NCBI GenBank assembly: GCA_025667525.1
Contig: CM046878.1
Location: 575,154,868 to 575,218,867, forward strand
DNA length: 64,000 nucleotides
Origin: Glebionis coronaria
Lineage: Eukaryota; Streptophyta; Magnoliopsida; Asterales; Asteraceae
Reading direction: 5' to 3'
Under the pieces are notes generated by a model, which saw only the letters and a program-made list of their open reading frames with translations, ran no database searches and was not told the DNA's origin. This document shows positions 12,471 to 28,249 of this stretch, piece by piece. How positions within the stretch are numbered: position 1 is the stretch's first letter; every line of letters starts with the position of its first letter. The translations under genes and the position numbers were made by a program.

Positions 12471-12600
12471 ATGGGTCGTATACATTTTCAAGTTTTTTTG
12501 AAATCAGTGGTTCCTCTTATATCTCGAGACCCTACGATTTTTATGAAAGCGATCGCAGCAGCTTGTCAGTTGGAACCTTCAGGTGGGATCTTCAACTGGA
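12471..12600 (+). pseudogene. UPL1/UPL2-like E3 ligase fragment
   Basis: The plus-strand frame reads VFLKSVVPLISRDPTIFMKA followed by AAACQLEPSGG, which resembles the conserved VISRDPxxFMxA and CQLE blocks in the long N-terminal region of plant HECT ligases UPL1/UPL2. The open frame continues for about 20 codons of unrelated sequence to a stop. The HECT domain is absent. Identification is from memory of the family and should be tested. It is Helitron cargo and opposite in strand to the HSP90 fragment. Confidence 0.45.
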
Positions 12601-13334
12601 GCTTCTCTGTTGCTATCAACAGGTGGACTTGCACCATTAATATGTGATAATGTTCATATTATGAAATAGGTAGTTTGAACAATCTCAATATGAAATGGCT
12701 ATTATATCATCAACTCCCTTACCCAAAAATTACAACAATTCAAATATATTATTTTGACAAAAAGTGGAAAAAAATGCATATGGTAAACCCAGCTGACATG
12801 TGCAATTTGCGACATATGCCATAAGTACACGTAAAAATGATACTTGAAGACCTAATACATGCTCAATATGATAATATTCTTACCAGGCTACCTCGATTTG
12901 AAAACGCACAATAACTACTGACGATAATATTACCAACAATTATCTGAAAACTTCCACCCCTAGCACATCAACCATCATTTCCTCAGTTTCTCGATAAATT
13001 ATGCGCTTAACCTTTAAAAACTTATCAATTTACAATTGCTCCACCTATAGAAAGTTTATTAGATATACAAAAAATAGTTGACGGCAATTTGTAGTCTCCT
13101 TAAACACCATTTTACTCATATGGTTATACAGCAGCCCCAAACGCGCCTATGGGATTACCTGAAATTGAAACTCTTGATAACTGAATTTGTATTTTTAACA
13201 CTTTCATGATTTTTTCAAGCCTAATAAAGTTGCTTAAGGTGAAATATGGAATTAATCCACTAAACAAAAAGAAAAAAAGACATACTATAAGAAATTACTG
13301 GAGCTGAAATAGACATTGGTTACCAGAAAGGCTT

Positions 13335-13721
13335 TACTTTACCAATAAGTGAATGACACCGACCTAATAACACGTGAGGTTGTCCATTCTTTGTAAGCCT
13401 CTCAAGGAATGAGGATCTTTCAAGTTGTACTTTGCTGCTACCTGTAGAAGATATCCTTTGCCCAGATTTCATTGTTGAAATGTATTAGTCAAGTGACTTT
13501 AGTTTGCCACAATTAGGCTCTCATATACCCACATATAAAAAAAATTGCAAAGTATTAAAGGTGGAGTAAGAGACTCACGTCTCAAATCTAAGAAGTTTTG
13601 CCATATGGTTCATGTCTGGATCATCCTCAATGATACATTGCATTACTGATTTTCCAAACTCATTCATGAACTTGGTATATTGGCCTCTCTTCTCATCGTT
13701 ATCCTTTTGATTCTTTGACAT
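13335..13721 (-). pseudogene. HSP90.7 (SHEPHERD/GRP94)-type fragment, two exons
   Basis: Minus strand, exon 13721-13579 (TTGCAG acceptor, GTGAGT donor) reads GQYTKFMNEFGKSV, then IIEDDPDMNHMAKLLRFET. This corresponds to the middle domain of ER-resident HSP90 (YTKFWNEFGKSVKLGIIED, LAKLLRFET). A second piece at about 13452-13335 reads SSTGSSKVQLERSSFLERLT, matching the ITGSSKEQLEKSPFLERL block. Several conserved residues are changed (W to M, KLG to MQC). The ATPase and C-terminal domains are missing. Introns are retained, indicating DNA-level capture, here inside a Helitron. Confidence 0.75.
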
Positions 13722-13824
13722 CTGCAACAAAAAAGTGAAATACCAAGATTAATAATTACGAATATATCATAAGACCTAAGGGAGCACTGTTAAAAAGCTT
13801 TAAGAGTCAGAGTAACAAATGTTT

Positions 13825-14005
13825 GGGAAACTGCAAATACCATACCACGTTGCTTCAATAACTGTTTCCAACAACTCAGCATGCTGAAAACTTGCGGAGG
13901 TTGTGTTGGCAAAAAGGTCATCTTGAGCCCAATATATGGGAAAAGATCGAGCAAGTGTTCGTTTGTTTGTCGCCAAAACACCTGTTGCGAAAATAATTTT
14001 TTGTA
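13825..14005 (-). pseudogene. Open exon-like fragment, unrecognised
   Basis: A minus-strand frame stays open for about 60 codons and contains VLATNKRTLARSFPIYWAQD and SFQHAELLETVIEATWYGIC. The residue composition looks protein-like, but I cannot name a family. It is upstream of, and on the same strand as, the HSP90-like exons; it does not match HSP90. Confidence 0.25.
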
Positions 14006-14516
14006 ACTATGTACCAAGTTATAGATCGAATATAAAATACAGTTCTAAAAGGCCAGATAACAAATGTGCTAGCTCGCTTTTTGTTTGCTTCTAAATATCG
14101 CCAAACTTAGTTGATAAACCCAAAAACTTAGCTAATCCTTTATTGTAGTTTAGTGGTTGCTATTATGCTAACGAAGTTACTCATGTAGTCATTACCCACG
14201 GATGCAATACTACAAAAAATAGAATATATAATGTATAGGTTCCTCTGCAAGAAAGTGAGAAAAACCTAGACATCTTTTCAACCATAACGTGTATAATCCT
14301 AGAATAATCCATAAAACTTGCTGCATAAAACCTGAATGAGAAATGACAGGTACATCAATCAATTTTCCAAAACAAAAAAATCCTAAAGCTATTGACCCTA
14401 GACTGCTTGATTACACTACCCAAGCCCGATCCTTGAGTGCGTATCAATTCGACTGAAAATCGCTAGCAAGTGAAATCAGCAAACGTAAAACATTTATTTG
14501 AACATAGTACTTCAAC

Positions 14517-14600
14517 CTGGTGCCTTTTAATTGCAAAACAGGACGTTGCACTGGTAGTTCGTTTCATCTTCCTTGCATCATTGATTCGATCTCGAGTGAC
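14517..14600 (-). pseudogene. 84 bp exon-like fragment, unrecognised
   Basis: Bounded on the minus strand by an AG acceptor (14601-14602) and a GT donor (14515-14516). The open phase reads VTRDRINDARKMKRTT and SCFAIKRHQ, a basic, helical-looking peptide. No family is assigned. It probably belongs to the Helitron cargo. Confidence 0.3.
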
Positions 14601-15060
14601 CTAAGTTGTATGTAGACGACAATTAGTAGGTGGTTTTGATTGTATGTTTATCAAGTTAGATTATCATTCTTATATCTTTTTCAAAATAAGAGGATATCAT
14701 CAAAGATATAGGCCATATATTTACCTACGGATGTTGTTACATAACTAATATTAAGTTCAAAATTATTTATGAAAAATATACGCAGGATTTTATGTATATA
14801 CGCAGGAACCGATCATTGGATTAAGCGAATACTAACTTTAAAGCTTGCATTATACTTTCTACTCGTTGCTATCGTGCTTATGCTCCTTAACTGTTCTCTC
14901 GATATCCTTATGGAGGATAGAAGTTATACTTCTGATTTCATCTGGTACCTTCTCATGTTACTTCAACACATAACCACAATCATATCATAAGTCTTAAATA
15001 TCAAAAAAGAATATCATATGTAGTTATGTACACCAACTCTGCTTTCCTCTGTCACCAAGA

Positions 15061-15659
15061 AAATAATAGCAGCAACGAATATGTTCATAGCAAATGTTAA
15101 TTTCGAAGTTCAAAGAACGTAACTCTTGATTTTGTGTGATCAATCATGGCACTCAATCCCAAAGAACAATAGATTTTGTGAACAATATAATTATTTTGTA
15201 TTTTTACAAAAACTAATCTAACCTTCGGCTAAAACAATTTAAATGCAAGATATAATTAGCACGGGTACCTCTTAATAGCCGCAGTCGTGCCACAAAGGTT
15301 GCCTGTGAAACCGAGTTGATCATGTGCTCGCTACCCAGCCTGTCATAGTTGTTGCTCCAATGACGTGTTTAAAAAGCTATCTGACTTTTCGACAAATACG
15401 GTTTGTATTCCAGTCTGATGAAGTGCAAGTGTTGTGATGAAGCCGCAAATTAATTCCATCCCATTCCACAGTCGTAATGATGCACACCATGAAAAAGATC
15501 CATCAGATATATACATAACAATAGTAATAGGATCAAAACCTTAAAATACATTATAGTCAAATATATGATTTATACTATCTTTTTTTGGTTCCATAAATAA
15601 CCTCGTGTGCACATCTTCAATAGACTTGAATCCTATATATCTGCAAAATATATGATCAT
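15061..15659 (-). repeat. 599 bp tandem duplication, copy 1, with FAD-monooxygenase fragment
   Basis: This unit is repeated immediately at 15660-16246. On the minus strand, about 15475-15370, an open frame reads ELICGFITTLALHQTGIQTV and FVEKSDSF. It resembles the N-terminal Rossmann region of plant CTF2A/MO1-like FAD monooxygenases (GxGIxGLxTALALHRxGI, then an acidic residue for ribose binding), but the glycine motif is degraded. Further upstream frames are broken. This is a captured fragment that duplicated after capture. Confidence 0.6.
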
Positions 15660-16246
15660 AAATAATAGCAGCAACGAATATGTTCATAGCAAATGTTAAT
15701 TTCGAAGTTCAAAGAACGTAACTCTTGATTTTGTGTGATCAATCATGGCACTCAATCCCAAAGAACAATAGATTTTGTGAACAATATAATTATTTTGTAT
15801 TTTTACAAAAACTAATCTAACCTTCGGCTAAAACAATTTAAATGCAAGATATAATTAGCACGGGTACCTCTTAATAGCCGCAGTCGTGCCACAAAGGTTG
15901 CCTGTGAAACCGAGTTGATCATGTGCTCGCTACCCAGCCTGTCATAGTTGTTGCTCCAATGACGTGTTTAAAAAGCTATCTGACTTTTCGACAAATACGG
16001 TCTGTATTCCAGCAAGTGTTGTGATGAAGCCGTAAATTAATTCCATCCCATTCCACAGTCGTAATGATGCACACCATGAAAAAGATCCATCAGATATATA
16101 CATAACAATAGTAATAGGATCAAAACCTTAAAATACATCATAGTCAAATATATGATTTATACTATCTTTTTTTGGGTCCATAAATAACCTTGTGTGCACA
16201 TCTTCAACAGACTTGAATCCTATATATCTGCAAAATATATGATCAT
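15660..16246 (-). repeat. 599 bp tandem duplication, copy 2, 12 bp deletion
   Basis: Near-identical to 15061-15659, with a 12 bp deletion near 16015 that removes four codons in frame (LHQT) from the monooxygenase-like peptide, plus a handful of substitutions. High identity indicates a recent duplication by unequal exchange or replication slippage. Confidence 0.9.
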
Positions 16247-16645
16247 AAAATACAAAACGTCATACCTCTATTTGCTCAAGATCAAATAATAGCGAATGTG
16301 TTGTTAAGGAAGCTTGAGTAAATCGAGTTTTCTGGTTGTAGATGCATGTGTCGTCAAAGAAGCTAGAATAAGTGCGAGATAGGGTTTTAGGGTTATAATC
16401 ACCACATACGATTGTTTTTATCATTCTCGGATCTTTTTCAAAATAAGAAGATATAGGATACATATCTAAATAATGGATATTCTTATTATATATTTTGTAA
16501 AAGTATATTTAGGACTATTTTGATCAAATCTTTAGTCGTAGATATCTACTGCTATTTTTATGTAGCCAATAAAATAATGCCACATAGGATATGACATGGC
16601 GCCTTTTATTTTCCTATGTCAAACTTAGCCCCATATATATATTAT

Positions 16646-16763
<118 letters not shown>

Positions 16764-17782
16764 TAGTGGCAAAACCCGCCCGATGGGCGGGTATGACTTA
16801 TGATTGTCGTTTATCTTATTTTTATTTGTTAAGTATTTATTGTTTTTTTGTATTGTTTTATTTTAGTTAGTTAACAATTGGCATGATTTGTTTTTTGGTT
16901 ATTATTTGAGGAAAAAATTGTTTAAAGTTTGGATAAGTTTCATGAAGGTGTGTTTGATTTTATAACTACCAGTTGTTGTTTTGTGAATTATTTTATGTAT
17001 TTGTTACTAAAATTTTGTTTTTAGCATTGTTGGGCTAGGCATCAGTTTTTTAAATTATTTGTTTTTTCGATTAAATTGTTTGGTTTACGTGTTTTGATAA
17101 GCAAATTATTTTTTTCAATATTTGTATTGACTAAATTTAAATTTATACTTTAGTTTTATATGTGATTGTCATTTTTTTGAAAATTTATTTTTAATTGATT
17201 CGATTGAGTTATTAGGTAATGGTTCTACCTTTATAAACCTAGCATAAAACTAACATATGATTATTTTTTATAAGCAAATTAGTTTTCGAATATTTGTATT
17301 GAGGAAATTTAAAGTTGTTTGTTAGTTTTATATGTGATTATCACTCTTTAAAACCTTGTTTTTTTAATTGACTTGATTGAGTTATCGGGTTATGGTTTTA
17401 CCGGTTTAACTTGTTTTGCATTATTTTTTTTGTTAAGAATCGGGGTTGGATCAGTTGTCCGGGTCAAGGCTTAACCTTCCAGGTCAACTTGAGTTTCAAT
17501 ATATTTTTTATTACTTTTTTTAATAAATATATTTTTTATTACTGGTTAACATAAATTATGAAAGTGTTTTTAATGTATCTATATTTTATTTAAATAATAC
17601 TACTGCAGTAGTATTTCATTTTTTTGGCGTATTTCATTTTGAACCGGTTTATAAAATTTATATGTATTCCACACAGTCAAGATTCTCTCTCACATTCCAG
17701 ACACATCTTTCACATATGTATTCCACACAGTCAATCTCCAAGCCGCCATGTTTGCGTTTTTATTCCGATTAATATGCATGAG

Positions 17783-19402
17783 CAAGGACGAAGCTATAAA
17801 ATATATAGAGAGGGGGCATAAACTTTTTTTATGCCCAACTGAATATATAATGGAATAAAAATTGTCACCTAGTAAACTTGATAATATCTAATCTAATTAT
17901 AACTCGCTTTTTAAAAATGAAAGTACAAGCAAAATAAATTTCAAAAGTTTTCATCAATATGCTGTTTTTTCTAAATTATTTCTGAATGGCCATATAAAAT
18001 GTACTGTATCACTTTGTCATTTAGACAATGTTTAGTTTTAAAAAAGTTATAGTATTAGTAATTACTAATTAGAAAAGACAGAAAAGGGAAATGGAATAGG
18101 CTTAAAGAAAAAACATTACAACCCACGTGATTGAGAGTTACAAAACCAAGAAATAAAAAAGTCAAAAGTCTTCTATCATCAGCATCTTCTTCACTGCATC
18201 TCTTTACCACCATTTCAACTCAAGTTTCTAAAACTCCATTGCAATCCAGAAATTATATTCTGCCTCTTAAAAGGGTAAAAACTATAAAATACCATCGTAC
18301 TTATTAATATGTGCCGACTTTAAACACTTACTAATTAATCTCGTGACTTTACCATTATACTTTTAAATTTGCTCCGACTATACCAATGTTACCTTAAAAT
18401 GACTATATTACCCTCGTCTTGTTTGACATAATTATATCTTTTGGCACATTTATCATCACTTTATAATTTTCTGTTTCTCATTCTTCCATTTGTGTTTCTC
18501 TCGCTCAAACTGTCACAACGATCTTACTCAACGCACAGCGAGCTTGTTGCAGATATAGTCAAGACACAGTTCTAACAATTTCATTTCCAATTGCAACATT
18601 CAATCAATAACAAAGACCAAAAATAATATATAAAAAATAATGGCAAGTTGTTCACCTGTGTGTATTGTCCACGAGTAAAGCACAAAAACCAAAAATAATG
18701 TACAAAAAATTAACTCACTTGAGAAATTAACATTTAATAAATCAGATGATTTAATTTCTTCAATATCAGTGATTGGCTCTACACTCCTACACATATAGTA
18801 AAAGATTATACATTAATTATTTTCTCTATGTAATCATTAAAGCACAAATACATAGAATCTATTGGGTGAGTTCTTTATACTTCCTCAAGGGTGAGTTCTT
18901 TATACTTCCTCAGACTGGCAACCAAAATTTGATACGTATGAACAATAGGCTTGTTTGTATACCCGTACCTTGTGGATCTAAAGAAGATTATCTTATGTTG
19001 TACTGATAGTTGTTAAATATTACCTAGTTAATAATTAAAATGATAAGAAAAAATAAGAAAAATTTATGAAGCAGATCTAGGTAGATATGAATGAAGGATA
19101 TTATAGTCATTTAAAAGGGTAATATAGTCATTTTAAGGTAATATTGGTGTATTCAGAACAAATTTGGAAGTACAATGGTAAAGTCACGAGATTAATTAGT
19201 AAGTGTTTAAAGTTGGCACATATTAATAAGTACATTGATATTTTATAACTTTTACCCCTCTTAAAACACTGATTTTTATTTTCATTTCAAAGAACTCAAA
19301 TTATTTTAGGGGGCACATCTAGAAAATCCCTCAAAAATTCCAAAACTTTACACTACAAAATTTTCCGGTCGGGGGCACGTGCCCCTCGTGCCTCCGCCTC
19401 TG
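17783..19402. mobile_element. hAT-like non-autonomous element, 1.6 kb
   Basis: The ends are CAAGGACGAAGC (left) and CAGAGGCGGAGGCACG (right, minus strand), of the CAGxGGCGGAGCCA type common in plant hAT elements. The flanking 8-mers TGCATGAG (17775-17782) and CGCATGAG (19403-19410) match at 7 of 8. No transposase is readable. About 985 bp of its length is the later Mutator-type insertion at 18273-19257, so the original element was about 635 bp. Confidence 0.65.
18273..19257. mobile_element. Mutator-type MITE with long TIRs, 9 bp TSD
   Basis: A 985 bp element with inverted terminal repeats of roughly 160 bp, starting GGGTAAAAACTATAAAAT on the left and GGGTAAAAGTTATAAAAT on the right (minus strand). 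It is flanked by a perfect 9 bp duplication CTCTTAAAA (18264-18272 and 19258-19266), the length typical of Mutator-like elements. No transposase is present. A related TIR occurs at 62094-62158, continuing at 62637. Confidence 0.85.
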
Positions 19403-19499
19403 CGCATGAGCTGGTAATTTCTCAATCTATTTGATTATTTTCTATTTTATTTTTCATTTCATTTCTATTATTTTTAATGACTTATGGTTTTTGGATCTA

Positions 19500-20160
19500 G
19501 TCGCGTGAAGAAGGAAGGGATGTTCTTGATGAAGAAAAAATCAACGCCACCTCCCACTCTGGGCTAGCAGAAACAAAAACAAAAGTAATTGCGAATGGAC
19601 CTCTGAAGGTTACTGTATTTTCGGTCTTGTTATGATGTATCTCCTTGACCTCGCCCAAAGGGTGGCTGAGGTACTTCATTTTTCTTTTTTAAATATCAAA
19701 GATAGTAATAAGTTATCCTATATTCGTTTCATCAATATTATATAGATTGATTGATGATTGGTTGATTGTTTTTTTTTTCATTTTGTATCTTCAGTTGAGT
19801 TACGGGTTCCCAGACATTGTTGCCAAGGAGGAAGGCTACAACTCTGTTCATATGCATCATCATAGGATAACACACACGGGGTTTTGCTTACGGTAGTTAC
19901 ATTTAACATAAATCTCTTGGGTTATAGATGTTTGATTTTTTATTTTTTGTTAGTCTTTTATCCTAATTTACTTTTTTTTTTGCATTTGTTAAGTAAGTTT
20001 CAAAATGTTTTGAGGCAAGATCTTTGTGGATGTCATTAAAGAGTTGTAGTCCTTCTCGGTATTAAGTTCGACAAGTGTAGTGTGGAGGTTGCTGGAAGTA
20101 TCGATGAGACAACAATCCAAGTTCTTGATGGTCTTGCCTGGCGATGTGAGGAATAGTAAA
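19500..20160 (+). pseudogene. Plus-strand exon-like fragments, unrecognised
   Basis: Three plus-strand frames look protein-like: about 19500-19634 (SREEGRDVLDEEKINATSH, then VIANGPLKVTVF before TGA), about 19795-19895 after a CTTCAG acceptor (LSYGFPDIVAKEEGYNSVHM), and about 20060-20155 (IKFDKCSVEVAGSIDETTIQ). They do not clearly join, and I do not recognise the source gene or genes. They could be Helitron cargo. Confidence 0.25.
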
Positions 20161-21171
20161 TATCTGGTGTAAGTTTTGCGAAGTAGCGAGCAATGGCTTC
20201 TTGCTGTAGCTTTTTTTTTTTTGTGCCAGATTTGGTTTTGACAAAGAAGACAGGTAGATTGCCTTTTTAAATGACTGTTTTTTTCGTAGCCACTATGTAA
20301 TATGTGTGTTTTGGAAAGAAAATGGAGTCTATTTCTGTAGCACCATAAAGTAGGTGAGGTTACTTGTAGCGGTCATTAGGCAAGTAGTTAATGTTGAGTT
20401 TATGAGCATAGAGATAAAATTTTGTAAATTGAGGTAGGCGCCATTGTGAGCTTAGGAACTCATCCGAGGGACAGGGGTCTAGGCATATATATAAAATTTT
20501 GTAAATCGGATGGGTTCTGTCATTGTTAGCATTTCACTAAGATGAACCAATAAGAAGTCTGTTTTAGTGATACAAATACTGTATGAACATCGTCTTTTTT
20601 TCCCTACCATGAGCCCATTAAACCCATTATCCTTCAAGAGTGCATTAGGATTGTTTTGGATACGCTGTTGCAATGTGACAATCAGCTGCAAACAATATGC
20701 GCTGATGCACCAAAAGTATCAGCAATAATCTGTTAGAAAGAAAGTCCCATGATCTAGATTTTACTAAAATAAATAGTGTATTGTGAAAAGTAGGAGGAAT
20801 ATTACATATTAGTATATTATGTATATAAATATATTAAAGTGATGTTCTACAAATTTGTATTTGTGAGAAAACCTTGCTAATCAGCACTTAAGCCCTTACC
20901 AATGAGCAGATCCATTAGTTGAAGCAAATTCTTTGAATTCAGGTGCTGGTAGAAATATTTTTCGATTTTTTTCTATTAGTTTTATATTACTAAGTATAAT
21001 TATGATTTTTGTAGTAAGTATATGAAACTCCTATTAAATTTATTTTAAATTATACACTCAAAGATTCATGATTAAATAGCAGAAACTTGAGAAATAACTA
21101 ACTTTACAATTTAAGCATTATTCACTTTAATTTGATTGCTTAGAGAGAACTTCAAAGTGAGGTCATATTAC
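20161..21171. other. No supported gene
   Basis: A minus-strand frame at 20479-20691 begins LQQRIQNNPNALLKDNGFNG and may be another captured exon, but it has no family I can name. The rest is AT-rich. Confidence 0.3.
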
Positions 21172-21179
21172 CCACATAT

Positions 21180-21565
21180 ATGGGTGGGAATCAGGTCGGG
21201 TTGGTTGGTCCGGGTTATTCGGGTCAGGTTAAAGTCGGATCGAGAGTAAAAACTTGAATCCGACCCGATTTTAACTCGAGTTAGTCGGGTTCGGGTCTAT
21301 TAGGGCTCGGATCAACCCGAGTTAGAACGAAATTATAAAAAAAATATTAGTCTTTTTTTATTTAAATTATATTAAATTTTAAGTAAAAAAAGAAAAAAAA
21401 TAAAAATTTATTCTAGTCAATCGGTTGACCCGAACCCAAATTAAGCATAATTTTTTTACTCAATGTCCGACATGATTTCGAATTCGGGTTATTCGAGTTG
21501 ACCTGATTAACCCGAATAACCCGACCCGAATATTCTTGAGTTCGGTCGAAAATATTGACACCCCA
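21180..21565. mobile_element. hAT-like MITE with CGGGTYxGG-rich arms
   Basis: The left end ATGGGTGGGAATCAGGTCGGG-like sequence and the right end TGGGGTGTCAATATTTTCG (minus strand) are loosely inverted. Both arms are packed with CGGGTTATTCGGGTC-type words around an A/T core. The flanking 8-mers CCACATAT and CCACATGA match at 6 of 8. It belongs to a broad class of short hAT derivatives that begin with a GGGTG end; the exact borders are uncertain. Confidence 0.45.
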
Positions 21566-22066
21566 CCACATGATATTCATCTTAACAATAATACATCATA
21601 TACAAATTCCTTTTGTATTTAACCAGCAGTATACAAAAGTTTAATATTATTACTAATTATATTAGAAAGATACATATTTTTTGAAAATAGGATGTGTTTG
21701 GTCAACTTGGTGTGTTTTTATCTCATATGAGAGTGGGTCAAGTCCCTAATTTTTTTTCTTTCTGAACGCTTGGATAAACTGATTCTTTTCGAAAAGAAAA
21801 CGTTATATATAAAGTGTCAAGTAGGTCAAGCCAACAAATGTTAAGAATAGAATGAAAGCTATTTTTTGTTTTTGAAAACAATCCTTCCAATCCCTAATAT
21901 ATTAGTGGGTTACATATAAGTGTCAATATGCAATACTGTTTATACTCCCCCGGGCTATTTTGAGCCTTAAAAAATTAAAGTATTTTCAACGTTACCCAAC
22001 TCTCTTAACCCCAGTCGTTTTGCCACCTCTAAGAATATGATAGTTTTTTTAGTAACCTTTATTTAC

Positions 22067-22180
22067 CTCATCCACACGAACATTATATATCTGTATTGTT
22101 GAATCGTCCATGCCAATAGCGATTATATTGTTATCTTGTGGATGGAAAGCAAGAAACGTGGCTGCTGGGTCAATTGTAAA
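22067..22180 (-). pseudogene. TOPLESS/TPR corepressor WD40 exon
   Basis: On the minus strand the frame reads PAATFLAFHPQDNNIIAIGM, then DDSTIQIYNVRVDE, ending at a GTAAAT donor. This is a near-exact match to a WD40 repeat of the plant TOPLESS family of Groucho-type transcriptional corepressors, which bridge EAR-motif repressors to histone deacetylases. Codons just upstream differ from the usual FMPPPPAAT context. No other TPL exon is recognised nearby, so this is an isolated DNA-level fragment inside the proposed second Helitron. Confidence 0.8.
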
Positions 22181-23604
22181 AAATTCCTTAATATTTGTCA
22201 AAGCTATGAAAATGCACATGAACGATGAATGGGAAACATGATTCCTCCAAATGTCCGAATATCATCAAATGTATGAAATCCTACCTGATGTCCTAGTAGC
22301 ATCAATAAATTAAAAAGATCACCATATGTTGAATGTAAATAGATATTGGGTATACTGTATTTGTTAACTTGGGCTAGCACTAATATAAACTTATACGTAG
22401 AGTAAACCACAAGGCCGCAACCAAAGACATGCATATGTTTGTTTAAAAAATCAAAGGATTTAAAAATGTGTTAACTGACTTGAAACTATGTATGATTACT
22501 TCAGTATCTAGATTTTAGAACAAAAAATAATAGAAAGGAATTGTATGATCAAGCTCAAAATGAAAATTACACTTACAGGAATTATTCAATCCTTCCATCA
22601 ATAAGTAGTCGATGAGCAAAAAGCATGGATCAATTATTAAGGTAGTAATGACATATGTTCAGATGAATGTCTATAAATGCCTCAAAATGCTACGAAAACC
22701 GTGAACAACCTGCCCCAGCATAGCCTTCATTAAAAACCCCCCAAGGACAACCTACCAGACCATAACCAATGTGAGGAGGAAGGTGTGGATGTGAAGCAAC
22801 CTTCCGCGATTGACAAGCTCTTTCGGGTGTTTTTCGGTCGGGTTATTCTTTAGCAAGACAGTCCTCCAAGATTTAACTTGTACACTTATAAAGATACCAT
22901 AGTTGGAAATCCATGAATTTCATAACATTTTACACTAAGAATGTCCCTAATCTATGCTAGGCTTATGCTTTAAATTGCATTTAATTAGGCTTTAGGGCTT
23001 TTTGGATTGGTTTAAAACTGATTGTCAATACAGGTGTTTGGTAAATTGAATATTTTTACCAAGTACCAACTAAATTCCAATAAACAACATGGAAACCCTC
23101 TTTGCTAAAGGAATTTGAGATCACTGTCTCATAAGCAGGATGAAAAACAGCATGTTAAGTACTTTAGAGATTTTTCAGGATACAATAAGCAATTTAGCAG
23201 TTAAAATTCATTTAAACACTCCTTAATTAACAGAGAGTACTATATTTACTATATTTACTGTAATATTGCAGGTCTATCATACAGTCTTGATTTCTAAAAA
23301 AATGTGTGTTGTTTTCTGATTCTAACATACATTTTCATATTGAGTTAATCTATTATCTAGGCGTTGCATAATCTAGTTTATCATGGTACACAATACCTTA
23401 GTGACTTACTATATCCTCAATTATTTCATCACCCCCAACCTTTAGTCACTGCTGCGGCTAAAATTCGATAGTTGATTGGGTCTTCAATCAACCATGATCC
23501 TTATCTAGGTTCATAACTTTCTATAGTTGAAATCATTGCATCACCGTCATAAACTCTCATGACGCATTTGTAAATAAACAACAAATACTATTAAAATAAT
23601 TTTT
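22181..23604. other. No supported gene
   Basis: The frame at 22204-22434 (minus) ends GFHTFDDIRTFGG, which is exon-like but unassigned. From 22690 to 22890 a GC-richer stretch has an open minus-strand frame without known motifs. Confidence 0.3.
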
Positions 23605-23605
23605 A

Positions 23606-24009
23606 ACTATAATTTGTCTTAGTTTTTGTAATCAGTTATTATTCCTTTGTTAAAACTGTAATACACTTAATTCTAACTGTTTCTATCTTTAAAATTGCAG
23701 CCAAGAGTCACACAGAAGGTACATAATAGGAGTGGACGGGTTATTATATGCAGTCTCGATAATTATATGCAGCCTTTTATTGAAGGAGGTTAGTGGACGG
23801 GTGCAAACTGGTTTTAGACAGACAGAGGTGGGTCGGCTTTATCATCTAAAAGATTTAACAGGTACTATTAAAATGATTTTTGACTATAATTTGTCTTAGT
23901 TTCTGTAATCAGTTTTTATTACTTTGTAAAACTGTAATCTCTTAATTCTGACTGTTTCTATCTGTAAACTTGCAGCCAAGAGTCACACAGAAGGTGCATA
24001 ATAGGAGTT
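23606..24009. repeat. Direct repeat pair, about 130 bp each
   Basis: 23606-23740 and 23883-24009 are diverged direct copies sharing CTGTTTCTATCT followed by TTGCAGCCAAGAGTCACACA. The shared TTGCAG|CCAAGAG looks like a splice acceptor. The copies are separated by about 140 bp. Confidence 0.7.
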
Positions 24010-24461
24010 AGTAAGCTACAAAATTTAATACAATAAAAGTACAAAAGGATCAACACAAAATGTGCAGAATACCTGGTTTTTGGAATTCCTATATTGGACA
24101 TAAGAGACATGCTGGAGGGTGGCATAATCAGAACTTTGATTTTCTTTAGATTTTGAAAGCCTTTCTAATTTCCTTTGTGGTTGCATTTTGTTAGAATGAT
24201 GTTTAAGGGTTTAAGGGTTTCGTTTGAATCGATACTCTGCATCACAAATAATGAGGTATATATAGCTGTAAAAGTCGATACTGAGCATGACTTATTATAG
24301 AAGATATATCATAATATGGGAGAGATATATCATAATATGGGATATATATCACAAATATTATGGTGAACAATGTTGAAGTAAATCTTCAACTTTTTAATTG
24401 TTAAAAATTCGATGGAGATATATTCACTAAAACAGATTTGGTAATGATAATCACTTTTAAA

Positions 24462-24582
24462 ATCAAAAGATAATCATGTTTCAGTTTGGTAATGATATTT
24501 TTTAAACAAAAAGGCCGTATGAAAAATTCAAATCAAAAGATAATCATGTTTCAGTTTGGTAATGATATTTTTTAAACAAAAG
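24462..24582. repeat. 70 bp tandem duplication
   Basis: ATCAAAAGATAATCATGTTT and GTAATGATATTTTTTAAACA occur twice with a period of about 70 bp, just left of the (AT)n tract. Confidence 0.8.
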
Positions 24583-24664
24583 GACGGCAAAAATTAAAAA
24601 AAGTACTAAAAATAATAAATGTGACATGGCATTATGAGATGCTTATGTGGCATATCCCTCCTTT

Positions 24665-28249
<3,585 letters not shown>

